A program made the translations under genes and the position numbers. Below the pieces are notes generated by a model. The model was not told the origin of the DNA, did not search any database, and saw nothing but the letters and a program-made list of their open reading frames with translations. From positions 310,001 through 374,000 of the forward strand of contig CAWKIV010000020.1 of assembly GCA_963849885.1 (NCBI GenBank): a stretch of DNA of 64,000 bases, in the 5' to 3' direction. This document shows positions 52,630-61,387 of the stretch, in pieces (position 1 is the stretch's first letter; each line of letters begins with the position of its first letter). Source of the DNA: CADCTP01 sp963849885 (GTDB lineage: Bacteria; Actinomycetota; Actinomycetes; Mycobacteriales; CADCTP01).

Positions 52630-52977
52630 TCACCCCCAGCCCAGCTCGTGCAGCCGGGCGTCGTCGATGCCGAAGTGGTGCGCGATCTCGTGCACCACGG
52701 TGACCGCGACCTCCTCCACCACGTCGTCCTCGGTGTCGCAGATGTCGAGGATGGCCTCCCGGTAGAGGGTGATCCGGTCCGGCAGCAGGCCGCCGTAGTC
52801 GTGGCCGCGCTCGGTCAGCGCCACCCCCTCGTACAGGCCGAGCAGGGTGGGGTCGCCCGGGTCGCGCTCCTCGACCAGCACGACCACGTTGTCCATCAGC
52901 CGGGTCAGCGCCTCCGGGACCTCGTCCAGGGCGTCGGACACCAGCTCCTCGAAGCGGCGGCGCGGCACGTCGACCAC
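52630..52977 (-). CDS. Metallopeptidase family protein (Rv3836-like minimal zincin)
   Basis: A 115-residue minimal zincin. VVHEIAHHFGIDDARLHELGW carries HExxH plus a downstream Asp as third ligand, and PDRITLYREAILDICDTEDDVVEEV the preceding helix. Actinobacteria keep this gene beside pheA and serS (Rv3836 in M. tuberculosis). Its substrate is unknown. I choose GTG 52977, which has GGAAGGA 8 nt upstream, giving the family N-terminus VDVPRRRFEELVSDALDEVP. Confidence 0.88.
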   Translation of the reverse strand: MVDVPRRRFEELVSDALDEVPEALTRLMDNVVVLVEERDPGDPTLLGLYEGVALTERGHDYGGLLPDRITLYREAILDICDTEDDVVEEVAVTVVHEIAHHFGIDDARLHELGWG

Positions 52978-53034
52978 GCCGTCCATCCTTCCGTACGGGG
53001 CTGGGCCGGCTGCGGCCGTGCCGGCCGGAAACAC

Positions 53035-53070
53035 CGGACGGGACGGGACCCGCAGGTCCCGCCCCGTCCG
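53035..53070 (-). terminator. Long hairpin after the DUF1800-DUF1501 unit
   Basis: Two 16-nt arms (53035-53050 and 53055-53070) pair with a single mismatch around the loop CGCA, 16 nt downstream of the DUF1501 stop. Confidence 0.65.
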
Positions 53071-53086
53071 ATGAGGGGAGGTGGAG

Positions 53087-54397
53087 TTACTTCTTGAACG
53101 CGCCGACGGTCTTGAACGTGTGGCCGGGGAAGACGGTCGCGGCGTTCTTCACGCCGAGCCACATCAGCCCCTCGGTCAGCACGTCCCGCATGTCCGTGGT
53201 GCCCTTGGTCTCGTTGTCCCGCCCGGAGGCGCCGACGATCGGGCTGCCGCCGCGGACGCCGCCGGTGGAGCCGCCGCCGAGGACCTGCATGCCCTGGCCG
53301 TGGCCGTGGTCGGTGCCGCCGCCGCCGTTCTCGCCGAAGGTCCGGCCGAACTCGGTGGAGGTGACGACCGTGACGTACGGCCGGAGCGTGGTGCCCAGGT
53401 CCTGGAAGAACGCGTTCATCGCCGCGTTCGCCTCGGTCGCGTGGTCGTGCAGCTGGCCGCGCGAGTTGGTGTGGGTGTCGAAGCCGCCCTGGTCGATGGT
53501 GACGAACCGGAGCCCCACCCGCGCCTTGATCAGCTGCGCGGTGGTCTTGAAGGCCTCCGCCAGCCCGCCGCCCGGATACTGCGCCGCGGCCTGGTACTCG
53601 CGCTGGCCGAGGTTGCGCACCGTCTTGATGGCGTTGAGCGTCTGCAGCGCGGTGGTCGCCACCGGGTCCTTGTACTGGCTGTAGAACTTCTGCAGCACCG
53701 CCTCGGACTTGGCCTTGACCTCGTCCCCGCCGTTGAGGCCGAAGGACTGGATCCGGTCCAGGGTCAGCGCCCCGGAGCCGGCCAGCGACTTCGGCAGCGT
53801 GCCGCCGACCATGACGGCCGACAGCACCGCCGGGTTGGGCAGGTTGCGCAGCGCCCGGGCCGCCCAGCCGTCCGAGGACGGGGCGTTCATCCCGCCCTCG
53901 AGCAGGTCGGTCGCCTCGAAGTGGCTGTGCGTCCGGTCCTGCGAGACCGCGGCCGGCACGTAGCCGAAGCCGGCGGCGCCCAGCGTGGTGTAGAGCGGGC
54001 GGAACTCGTTGAGCGCCGCCACCCCGCGGCCGAGGTTGACGCCGGCCGTCTGCGCGGTCTCCCGGATGCCCGGCCGCGCCTGCGCGTACGCCGGGTTGCC
54101 GAGCAGCGGGAACCAGGTGTGCTGGTCCAGCCCGCCGCGCCAGATCACGTTGATGAGCACCCGCTGGACCGGGTTCGCGGCCGGCGCGCCGAACGCGAAC
54201 TGGGCGGTCAGCGGCTGCACGGACAGCGCCGCCGCGAACGCGGTCGAGCCCTGCAGGACCTTGCGCCGGGTGAAGCCCTTCTTGAAGGGCTCGGCGAACG
54301 ACGTGGTCTCGTCACCGCACTCGCAGCCGGCGTGCAGGCCCTCGGGTCTGACCTCGTGCGGGACGGTGCCTTCGGGAAGGTACTTGTCCTTCGTCAT
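53087..54397 (-). CDS. DUF1501 family protein, Tat-exported
   Basis: A 436-residue protein. A twin-arginine signal (GFTRRKVLQGSTAFAAALS) is followed by an alkaline-phosphatase-superfamily-like DUF1501 domain: VLINVIWRGGLDQHTWFPL near the start, FVTIDQGGFDTHTNSRGQLHDHA, VVTSTEFGRTFGENGGGGTDHGHG and GGVRGGSPIVG. The conserved GGxDxH(T) and EFGRT...GTDHG residues suggest metal-dependent sulfatase or phosphatase chemistry. It follows its DUF1800 partner by 15 nt and the two are presumably exported together. Function is not known. Confidence 0.9.
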   Translation of the reverse strand: MTKDKYLPEGTVPHEVRPEGLHAGCECGDETTSFAEPFKKGFTRRKVLQGSTAFAAALSVQPLTAQFAFGAPAANPVQRVLINVIWRGGLDQHTWFPLLGNPAYAQARPGIRETAQTAGVNLGRGVAALNEFRPLYTTLGAAGFGYVPAAVSQDRTHSHFEATDLLEGGMNAPSSDGWAARALRNLPNPAVLSAVMVGGTLPKSLAGSGALTLDRIQSFGLNGGDEVKAKSEAVLQKFYSQYKDPVATTALQTLNAIKTVRNLGQREYQAAAQYPGGGLAEAFKTTAQLIKARVGLRFVTIDQGGFDTHTNSRGQLHDHATEANAAMNAFFQDLGTTLRPYVTVVTSTEFGRTFGENGGGGTDHGHGQGMQVLGGGSTGGVRGGSPIVGASGRDNETKGTTDMRDVLTEGLMWLGVKNAATVFPGHTFKTVGAFKK

Positions 54398-54412
54398 GGA
54401 GGAGGAGGCCCC

Positions 54413-56272
54413 TTAGCTGTAGTTCAGGTGCGGCGTGCTGAGGACGGTGCGGACGACCTGGTTCACGTTGCGGACCTGGCCGGCCGGCGTGGTCGGCGCG
54501 CTGCCGATGAACTGGTGCACCGCGGTGACGAAGCCGGGCTGCAGGGCCTGGCCGGTGAGTCGCTGGGCGAGCCCGGCGACCAGCTGCGACTGGGTCGAGG
54601 CGCGACCCACCAGGGTCGCCTCGGCCGGCATCCGGATGCCCTTCCAGTCGCCGCTGGCGAGGATGCCGTTGGCGTTCCACTTGTCGAGCATCGACTTGCC
54701 GGACAGCCAGGCGGCCTGGAAGTCGGGCTGCCCGTCCGGGGTGGCCCGCCCGTGCGGGCCGCCACCGTTCTGCTCGACGAAGTAGCGCAGGTCGCGGACG
54801 CCGGCGAAGGTGCCGCGCCGCTCGTCGACGGCCTCCCGCGCGTTCGCGTCCAGCACCGCGCCGGTGGAGCGCAGGGTGGCCGCCAGGTACTCCCAGTTGG
54901 TCCGGTACTTCTGCCCGACCGACTTGCGGAAGTCCTCGGACTTGAACAGCATCCGCAGCATCGGCTTGATGTCGGTGCGCGCCCGGGTGTATTCGGCGGC
55001 CAGCTTGGTGATCAGCTCCGGCCGCGGGGTGTCGCTGACGAAGTGCCGGGCGAACTGCTCGGCGATGTGCTTCGCCGTCGCCGGGTGCATGGCCAGGTAG
55101 TTGACCAGGCTGCGGATGACCTCGAGCCCGCGCCGCGGGTCGGTGTTGGCGTTGCGCCAGCCCATCACCTTCAGCGGGCCGCGGAAGCGCATGTTCGGGT
55201 CGAAGCGCATGGTCAGCGTCTCGCGGTCGACCGTCAGGCCGGTCAGCGCGTACGACGACTCGACGACGTCGAGCCGGCCGTCGTAGTTGGCCTTGCCGGT
55301 GATCGGGTCCAGCGAGCCGACGCTGAACAGCTCGAGCAGCTCGCGCCCGAGGTTCTCGTTGATGGCGAGCCGGCCGTCCTCACCCTTGCGGTTGCCGTTG
55401 GACTCCGGCTGGTCCAGGTAGACCAGCATCGCCGGGTGCACCATGGCCGCCTGGAGCATGTCCACGAAGCGGCCGAAGGTGTGCTTGCGGATCACGTTCC
55501 GGTCGTAGTGGGCCGTCATCAGCCGGGTCTTCTCGCCGACCGGGACGTGCAGGAACGCGGTCCAGACGTCGTGCACCTTCTCGAACAGCTGGTTCGTGCT
55601 CCAGGCGGACCGGATGATCTTCATCTCGACCAGCTGGTCCTCGGTGGCCATGTAGTCGAGCTTCTCGTTGTCCGGCTTGTCGTCGTTGCCGGCGTACAGC
55701 CGCTTGAGCTGGGTCGGCGTCTGGGACAGCAGCGGGTAGCGCTCGGCCGCCTCGGCCACCACCGGGTCCGGCCGCACGGTGAGCTGCTGCTCCAGGTAGC
55801 GCTCGCGGCCGGCCCTCTTCAGCTCGGTCAGCCCCGGCAGCGTCACGCCGTAGGTGAGCCGGCGGGCCCAGTGCAGGTCCTGGTCCAGGGAGAGGATCGT
55901 CGGGCGCTGCAACAGCGGCTTCGGCTGGATGGTCGGCGGCTTGGAGGACCGGTAGCCGGTCTTGTCGTACGCCTTGGCCGTCGCCTTGTCGGAGGTCGGC
56001 GCCGTCACGCCGGCCGCACCGGCGGCGAGGCCCACCGGCTTCGCCGGCGCACCCGCCGGCATGGACCCGTCACCAGGGACGGAGTCGGGCTTGTTGGCGA
56101 CCACCGACACACCGGCGGTGCACGCCGCCGCCGCACCGGCGACGCCCAAGATGCCGAAAACCTGACGGCGGGTGACCGGGCTGTGTCCCTTGTCGGGATC
56201 CCAGTCGCCTCCGCCCTCGGGTCTCCACTCGTCGGGGGCAGCCTCGTACGCGCTCCCAGAGTGCCTTCCCAT
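54413..56272 (-). CDS. DUF1800 family protein, Tat-exported
   Basis: A 619-residue protein. A hydrophilic N-terminus leads to a twin-arginine signal (VTRRQVFGILGVAGAAAAC). The DUF1800 body includes WARRLTYGVTLPGLTELKR, HDVWTAFLHVPVGEK, INENLGRELLELFSVG, ESSYALTGLTVDRET and EQFARHFVSDTPRPELI. With DUF1501 it forms a pair widespread in bacteria, thought to act outside the membrane, with no proven reaction. GAAGGTGG precedes ATG 56272; the frame extends upstream without homology. Confidence 0.9.
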   Translation of the reverse strand: MGRHSGSAYEAAPDEWRPEGGGDWDPDKGHSPVTRRQVFGILGVAGAAAACTAGVSVVANKPDSVPGDGSMPAGAPAKPVGLAAGAAGVTAPTSDKATAKAYDKTGYRSSKPPTIQPKPLLQRPTILSLDQDLHWARRLTYGVTLPGLTELKRAGRERYLEQQLTVRPDPVVAEAAERYPLLSQTPTQLKRLYAGNDDKPDNEKLDYMATEDQLVEMKIIRSAWSTNQLFEKVHDVWTAFLHVPVGEKTRLMTAHYDRNVIRKHTFGRFVDMLQAAMVHPAMLVYLDQPESNGNRKGEDGRLAINENLGRELLELFSVGSLDPITGKANYDGRLDVVESSYALTGLTVDRETLTMRFDPNMRFRGPLKVMGWRNANTDPRRGLEVIRSLVNYLAMHPATAKHIAEQFARHFVSDTPRPELITKLAAEYTRARTDIKPMLRMLFKSEDFRKSVGQKYRTNWEYLAATLRSTGAVLDANAREAVDERRGTFAGVRDLRYFVEQNGGGPHGRATPDGQPDFQAAWLSGKSMLDKWNANGILASGDWKGIRMPAEATLVGRASTQSQLVAGLAQRLTGQALQPGFVTAVHQFIGSAPTTPAGQVRNVNQVVRTVLSTPHLNYS

Positions 56273-56564
56273 GCGACCACCTTCGTCCGCGCCCGCGCGC
56301 GGAATAGGTCGCCGTCCCGACCCCCCGTGGCGCACGGCGAAGAGAACTCCGTGCGCGCGGATCGGCGAGAAAACCGTGACCTGTTGCCTTGCGGGTGCCC
56401 GCACCGTTGGGCACCGGCGGGAGGGTTCCGAAGGTCACGACTTGCTGTCAACCCTTACACGCGGGGCTTCACTCGTTCGGACCACCGAGAGCAACGATCT
56501 TGGCTCCGGAGAGCAACCTCCCTGCTCCGCAGCGCTCTGACCTCGCTCCCGTACCCTCGTCGGC
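56273..56564. other. Divergent promoter gap between DUF1800 and serS
   Basis: A 292-bp non-coding stretch. It has no clear operator. I looked for a T-box (specifier loop plus TGGNACCGCG) before serS and did not find it. The serS GTG has no strong ribosome site. Confidence 0.4.
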
Positions 56565-57845
56565 GTGATCGACCTCAAGCTGCTGCGGGCGGATCCCGAC
56601 CGGGTCCGGGCCTCCCAGCGCGCCCGCGGGGAGGATCCCGCGCTGGTGGACGCGCTGCTGACCGCGGACGAGCGGCGCCGGTCCGCGGTGGCCGCCGCCG
56701 ACCGGCTGCGGGGCGAGCAGAAGTCGATCTCCAAGCAGGTGCCGCGGGCGTCCGCCGAGGAGCGGGAGGAGCTGCTCCGCCGGGCCAAGTCGCTGGCCGA
56801 CGACGTGCGGGCCGCCGAGGCCGAGCAGGCCGCCGCCGACGAGGCGATCCGGGCCGCGCACCAGGCGCTGCCCAACGTGGTCGAGGACGGCGTGCCGGCC
56901 GGCGGCGAGGACGACTCGGTGGTGCTGGAGACCGTCGGCACCGTGCGCGACTACCCGGAGCCGGTGCGCGACCACCTGCAGCTGGGCGAGCTGCACCGGG
57001 CCATCGACACCGAGCGCGGCGCCAAGGTCTCCGGCGCCCGGTTCTACTTCCTCACCGGGGTCGGCGCGCAGCTGGAGCTGGCCCTGGTCAACGCGGCGAT
57101 GGCGCAGGCGACCGCGGCCGGGCTGGTGCCGGTGATCGCGCCCGCGCTGGTCAAGCCGGAGGCGATGGAGGGCACCGGCTTCCTCGGCGCGCACGCCCCG
57201 GAGGTCTACCGGGTGGAGGCCGACGACCTCTACCTGGTCGGCACCTCCGAGGTGGCGCTGGCGGCGTACCACTCGGACGAGATCCTGGACCTGTCCGCCG
57301 GCCCGGTGCGCTACGCGGGCTTCTCCTCCTGCTTCCGCCGCGAGGCCGGGTCGTACGGGAAGGACACCCGGGGGATCGTCCGGGTGCACTGGTTCGACAA
57401 GGTCGAGATGTTCGTCTTCTGCCGGCCGGCGGACGCGGCGGCGGAGCACCAGCGGCTGCTGGAGTGGGAGCGGCAGTTCCTCACCGCTCTGGAGCTGCCC
57501 TTCCAGGTCGTCGACATCGCGGCCGGCGACCTCGGCTCCAGCGCCGCCCGCAAGTACGACTGCGAGGCCTGGTTCCCGTCCCAGCGGCGCTACCGGGAGC
57601 TGACCTCGACCTCCAACTGCACGACGTACCAGGCCCGCCGGCTGGGCGTGCGCTACCGGGACGACGCCGGCAAGCCGCAGGCCGCGGCGACCCTCAACGG
57701 GACGCTGTGCGCGGTCGCCCGCACCATCGCCTGCCTGCTGGAGGTGCACCAGCAGCCGGACGGCTCGGTGCACGTGCCGGCCGTGCTGCGGCCCTGGCTG
57801 GGCGGTCGGGAGGTCCTGGAGCCGGTGGCGCCGGCCCCGCGGTGA
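56565..57845 (+). CDS. serS: Seryl-tRNA synthetase
   Basis: A 426-residue class II synthetase. Residues about 26-105 form the tRNA-binding coiled coil. Motif 2 is SSCFRREAGSYGKDTRGIVRVHWFDKVEMF, and motif 3 is LNGTLCAVARTIACLLEVHQ, with TSTSNCTTYQARR between. It charges tRNA-Ser with serine. Length is standard. It starts with GTG at 56565 and overlaps the HAD gene (GTGA), the same order as in streptomycetes. Confidence 0.97.
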   Translation: MIDLKLLRADPDRVRASQRARGEDPALVDALLTADERRRSAVAAADRLRGEQKSISKQVPRASAEEREELLRRAKSLADDVRAAEAEQAAADEAIRAAHQALPNVVEDGVPAGGEDDSVVLETVGTVRDYPEPVRDHLQLGELHRAIDTERGAKVSGARFYFLTGVGAQLELALVNAAMAQATAAGLVPVIAPALVKPEAMEGTGFLGAHAPEVYRVEADDLYLVGTSEVALAAYHSDEILDLSAGPVRYAGFSSCFRREAGSYGKDTRGIVRVHWFDKVEMFVFCRPADAAAEHQRLLEWERQFLTALELPFQVVDIAAGDLGSSAARKYDCEAWFPSQRRYRELTSTSNCTTYQARRLGVRYRDDAGKPQAAATLNGTLCAVARTIACLLEVHQQPDGSVHVPAVLRPWLGGREVLEPVAPAPR

Positions 57846-58654
57846 GCGCCGGCTCGGCGGGGCCGGTCCGGCTGGTCGCCACCGACCTGGACGGCACGCT
57901 GGTCCGGACGGACGGCGAGATCTCCCGCCGCTCGTGCGAGGCGCTGCGCGCGGCCGAGGAGGCCGGGATCGTGGTCGCGCTGGTCACCGGCCGGCCGCCG
58001 CGCTGGCTGCACCCGGTCGCCGAGGCCACCGGGCACACCGGGGTGGCCATCTGCGCCAACGGCGCGATCCTCTACGACCTGCACGAGGAGCGGATCGTCG
58101 ACTCCACGCTGCTGGACCCGGACACGCTGCGCACGGTCGCCGAGCGGCTGCGGGCGGCGGTGCCGGGGCTGCGCTTCGCGGTCGAGTACGGCGCGGACTT
58201 CGGCCACGAGCCGGGCTACCGGCACTACTGGGCGATCGGCGACGTGGCCGTCCGGGTCGGGGCGGCCGAGGCGATCCTGGACCGGCCGGCGCCGAAGCTG
58301 CTGGCGCTGCACCCGACGATGTCGCCGGACGACCTGCTCGCGCTGGCGACGGAGCTGATCGGCACCGACGTCGGGGTGACCTGCTCGTCGCACGAGGCGC
58401 TGCTGGAGATCTCCGCGGCCGGGGTGACGAAGGCGACCGGGCTGGCCGGGCTGGCCGGGCGGGCCGGGATCGCCGCCGCCGAGGTGGTCGCCTTCGGCGA
58501 CATGCCCAACGACCTGCCCATGCTGGCCTGGGCCGGCCGCGCGGTCGCGGTGGCCAACGCGCACCCCGAGGTGCTCGCGATGGCCGACGAGGTCACCGCC
58601 AGCAACGACGACGACGGTGTCGCCCTCGTCCTCGAGCGCCTCCTCACCGACTGA
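57842..58654 (+). CDS. HAD-superfamily hydrolase, Cof type
   Basis: A 270-residue HAD phosphatase with a type IIB cap. Motif I is VATDLDGTLVRTDG with both catalytic Asp residues, motif II is ALVTGRPPR, the cap lies at about 85-190, and motif III/IV reads VTKATGLAGLAGRAG ... VAFGDMPNDLPMLAWAG. It probably dephosphorylates a sugar phosphate or vitamin phosphate. The start overlaps the serS stop. Element copy B begins 6 nt after its stop. Confidence 0.92.
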   Translation: MSAGSAGPVRLVATDLDGTLVRTDGEISRRSCEALRAAEEAGIVVALVTGRPPRWLHPVAEATGHTGVAICANGAILYDLHEERIVDSTLLDPDTLRTVAERLRAAVPGLRFAVEYGADFGHEPGYRHYWAIGDVAVRVGAAEAILDRPAPKLLALHPTMSPDDLLALATELIGTDVGVTCSSHEALLEISAAGVTKATGLAGLAGRAGIAAAEVVAFGDMPNDLPMLAWAGRAVAVANAHPEVLAMADEVTASNDDDGVALVLERLLTD

Positions 58655-58660
58655 CGATCA

Positions 58661-58728
58661 CCTTTGCGCGTGTCCTCGTCCCGCCACGCCGTACGAGCGG
58701 GCCTTCTGAGCGAGCCGGCGCGCAAACA
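58661..58728 (+). repeat. Dispersed 68-nt stem-loop element, copy B
   Basis: The closing stem is TTTGCGCGT (58663-58671) with GCGCGCAAA (58718-58726), including one G-U pair where copy A has G-C. The 3' block (TTCTGAGCGAGCCGGCGCGC) is identical to copy A. In the loop CCCGC can pair with GCGGG. It begins 6 nt after the HAD stop and ends on the first base of the next gene's ATG. Confidence 0.75.
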
Positions 58729-59516
58729 TGATCGGGGATCGCGAAGCGGGCGCCGGTCGTTGGGGTCATGTGCGGTGGGGTGTGGGCGGCGGCGTCCTGG
58801 TGGCGGTGCTGGCCGCGGTCGCCGGGCTGCTCGTCGCCGGCGGGCCGGGGACGGTGGCCGGGCGCGGGTCGGCGGCGGCCGTCCGCCCGGCCGACCTCTG
58901 CCCGGCGGCCGGCGCCGACGCCGCCCGGCTGGTCGCCTGCACCGTCACCGACGTGGACCGCAGCTGGACCGCCCGGATCGGCGAGCCGGTCCAGCTGCGC
59001 GTCACCGTGGATCCGGCGCCGGCGGCGGTGCACCGGTCCTGCCGCGACTTCCTCGCCTTCGGCACCGCGTTCTACTGCCCGCGGGACGCCCGGGCGTACA
59101 TCACCGCCGCCGCGGTCGCCCGGGACCGGGCCGAGTTCGGCGACCGGCTGCCGTACGCGCTGGCCACGATCGTGGCGCACGAGGCCGGGCACCGGGTCCA
59201 GTACGCGGTGGACGAGCCGAAGCTGGCGGCGGAGGGCGACGCGGCCAGCCGGGTGGTCGAGCAGCAGGCGGACTGCCTGGCCGGGGCGTGGGCGGCCGAC
59301 GCGGCCCGGCGCGGCGCGGTCGACCTGCCGACCTTCCGGGCCGTCTACGCGCGGGAGATGGAGATCGTCAGCGCGCTGCGGCCGCCGCCCGGCAGCGGCC
59401 TGGAGGGCTACGACGAGGTGGCCACGCACGGCACGCCGGCGGAGCGGGCCGCCGCGTTCGACCGCGGTGCGGCCGGCGGCGACCTGGTCGCCGCCTGCCG
59501 GCTGGTCCGCCGCTAG
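58728..59516 (+). CDS. Putative neutral zinc metallopeptidase (YpfJ-like)
   Basis: A protein of up to 262 residues. A membrane helix (about 18-38) is followed by an extracytoplasmic domain with SCRDFLAFGTAFYCPRDARAYI, ATIVAHEAGHRVQ (HExxH zinc site) and SRVVEQQADCLAGAWAAD (third ligand Glu region), the pattern of PF04228 peptidases. The ATG at 58728 lies at the end of the 68-nt repeat and has no ribosome site; GTG 58770, just before the helix, is the alternative start. Its stop directly abuts the bpa stop. Confidence 0.85.
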   Translation: MIGDREAGAGRWGHVRWGVGGGVLVAVLAAVAGLLVAGGPGTVAGRGSAAAVRPADLCPAAGADAARLVACTVTDVDRSWTARIGEPVQLRVTVDPAPAAVHRSCRDFLAFGTAFYCPRDARAYITAAAVARDRAEFGDRLPYALATIVAHEAGHRVQYAVDEPKLAAEGDAASRVVEQQADCLAGAWAADAARRGAVDLPTFRAVYAREMEIVSALRPPPGSGLEGYDEVATHGTPAERAAAFDRGAAGGDLVAACRLVRR

Positions 59517-60092
59517 CTAGAGATACTGCCCGGTGCCGCCCGGGTGACCCGGCTGCTGCGGTCCGGGCTGACCGAGCCCGGGCATCGACGAGCCGCCCGG
59601 CAGCGCCCGCCGCCGCATCTCCTCCAGCTGCACCCGCGCGGCCATCTGCTGCGCGAAGAGCGCGGTCTGGATGCCGTGGAACAGCCCCTCCAGCCAGCCG
59701 ACCAGCTGCGCCTGGGCGATCCGCAGCTCGGCGTCGGACGGGGTGGAGGTGTCCTCGAACGGCAGCGTCAGCCGGTCCAGCTCCTCCCGCAGCTCGGGGG
59801 ACAGGCCGTCCTCCAGCTCCTTGATCGAGGTCTGGTGGATCTCCCGCAGCCGGGCCCGGCTGGCCTCGTCCAGCGGCGCCGCCCGGACCTCCTCGAGCAG
59901 CTGCTTGATCATGGTGCCGATCCGCATCACCTTGGCCGGCTGGGCGATCTGCCCGGTCGGGTCGCCGCCGTCGCCGTCGCCGTCGGCGTCGCCCCCGACG
60001 CCCGCCGCCAGCCCCGCCGGCATCTCGACCTCTCCCATCGGCTGCCCGTCCGGGCCGACCACGACGACACGCTGCTGCTGCGGCTCGCTCAT
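59517..60092 (-). CDS. bpa: Bacterial proteasome activator Bpa
   Basis: A 191-residue protein of the DUF2587 family. The helical core (PAKVMRIGTMIKQLLEEVRAAPLDEASRARLREIHQTSIKELEDGLSPELREELDRLTLPF ... AQLVGWLEGLFHGIQTALFAQQMAA) builds the dodecameric ring. The C-terminus GTGQYL is the conserved GQYL tail that docks into the 20S proteasome alpha-ring and opens its gate without ATP. It implies that the genome encodes a proteasome. GGAAGGA precedes the ATG at 60092. Confidence 0.95.
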   Translation of the reverse strand: MSEPQQQRVVVVGPDGQPMGEVEMPAGLAAGVGGDADGDGDGGDPTGQIAQPAKVMRIGTMIKQLLEEVRAAPLDEASRARLREIHQTSIKELEDGLSPELREELDRLTLPFEDTSTPSDAELRIAQAQLVGWLEGLFHGIQTALFAQQMAARVQLEEMRRRALPGGSSMPGLGQPGPQQPGHPGGTGQYL

Positions 60093-60172
60093 GCGTCCAT
60101 CCTTCCACTCGCGCCCGGCCGGCCCGGGGGGTGTGGCAACCTGTCGCCCGATCGTCCTCGTAGGGTTGTCGT

Positions 60173-61375
60173 ATGCCCTTCGACGTCGCGCGGGTCCGCG
60201 GACTGTTCCCGACGTTGGGCGACGGCTACATCCACCTGGACGGTCCGGCCGGCACGCTGATCCCGGAGAGCGTGGCCCGGGCGGTCTCCGCGGCGATGCG
60301 GGTGCCGCTGTCCAACCGGCGCGGCCCGTTCCCGTCCTCGGCCCGGGCCGACGCGCTGGTGGACGCGGCCCGCCGCGCGTTCGCGGACCTGGTCGGCGGG
60401 GAGCCGGCCGGGGTGGTGCTCGGGCCCAACATGACCACGATCACCTACGGGCTGGCCCGGACGCTGGCCAAGACCTGGAAGGTCGGCGACGAGATCGTGG
60501 TCAGCCGGCTGGACCACGACGCCAACATCCGGCCCTGGCTGTCCGCGGCCAAGGCGGCCGGCGCGGTGGTCCGCTGGGCCGAGATCGACATCGAGACCTG
60601 CGAGCTGCCCGAGTGGCAGTACGACGAGCTCATCACCCGGCGGACCCGGCTGGTCGCGGTGACCGCGGCGAGCAACGCGGTGGGCACCCGGCCGGACGTG
60701 CGCGCGATCGCCGACCGCGCCCACGCGGTCGGCGCGCTGATGTATGTGGACGGCGTGCACGCCACCGCGCACGGGCCGATCGACATGGAGACGCTGGGCG
60801 CCGACTTCTTCGCCACCAGCGCGTACAAGTGGGGCGGGCCGCACGTGTCCGCGACGGTGGCCGCGCCGGCGGTGCTGGACCGGCTGGCGCCGGACAAGCT
60901 GGTGCCGGCGCCGGACGCGGTGCCGGACCGGTTCGAGACGGGAACGCCCGCCTTCGAGCTGATGGCCGGCGCGATCGCCGCGGTGGACCACCTGGCCGGC
61001 CTGGACGACGCGGCCACCGGCAGCCGGCGGGACCGGATCCTCGCCTCCATGCGGGCGGTCCAGCGGTACGAGGCGTCGGTCTTCTCCCGGCTCGACACCG
61101 GGCTGCGCAGCCTGCTGCACGTGTACGTGCTGGGCTCGCCGACCGACCGGGCGCCGACGGCGTCCTTCTCGGTGGAGGGCTGGAAGCCGCGGGCGGTCAC
61201 CGAGGAGCTGGCCCGGCGCGGGATCTGCGCCTGGGACGGCGACTACTACGCGTACGAGCTGATGGAGGCGCTCGGCGTGGGCGAGCTGGGCGGCGCGGTC
61301 CGGGTCGGGCTGGTGCACTACAACACCGCGCACGAGGTCGACCGCCTGCTGGACGCGCTCGCCGAGCTGCGCTGA
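60173..61375 (+). CDS. Cysteine desulfurase-like protein (TIGR01976 family)
   Basis: A 400-residue fold-type I PLP enzyme of class V. SAYKWGGPH carries the PLP lysine; YIHLDGPAGTLIPESV opens the protein, VVSRLDHDANIRPWL and VAVTAASNAVGTRPDV are typical, and MYVDGVHATAHG has the Asp-x-x-His pair. The catalytic Cys loop of true SufS/IscS is not seen, so desulfurase activity is uncertain. A TAGGGT box lies 6 nt before the ATG; transcription is probably leaderless. Confidence 0.88.
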   Translation: MPFDVARVRGLFPTLGDGYIHLDGPAGTLIPESVARAVSAAMRVPLSNRRGPFPSSARADALVDAARRAFADLVGGEPAGVVLGPNMTTITYGLARTLAKTWKVGDEIVVSRLDHDANIRPWLSAAKAAGAVVRWAEIDIETCELPEWQYDELITRRTRLVAVTAASNAVGTRPDVRAIADRAHAVGALMYVDGVHATAHGPIDMETLGADFFATSAYKWGGPHVSATVAAPAVLDRLAPDKLVPAPDAVPDRFETGTPAFELMAGAIAAVDHLAGLDDAATGSRRDRILASMRAVQRYEASVFSRLDTGLRSLLHVYVLGSPTDRAPTASFSVEGWKPRAVTEELARRGICAWDGDYYAYELMEALGVGELGGAVRVGLVHYNTAHEVDRLLDALAELR

Positions 61376-61387
61376 GCCCCGCCGGGG

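Noticed and set aside
56280..56564. T-box leader before serS
   Set aside because: No antiterminator TGGNACCGCG-type box or specifier stem could be found.
60173..61375. Naming the PLP enzyme SufS/IscS
   Set aside because: No Suf genes are nearby and no catalytic-Cys loop is evident; the TIGR01976-type label is safer.
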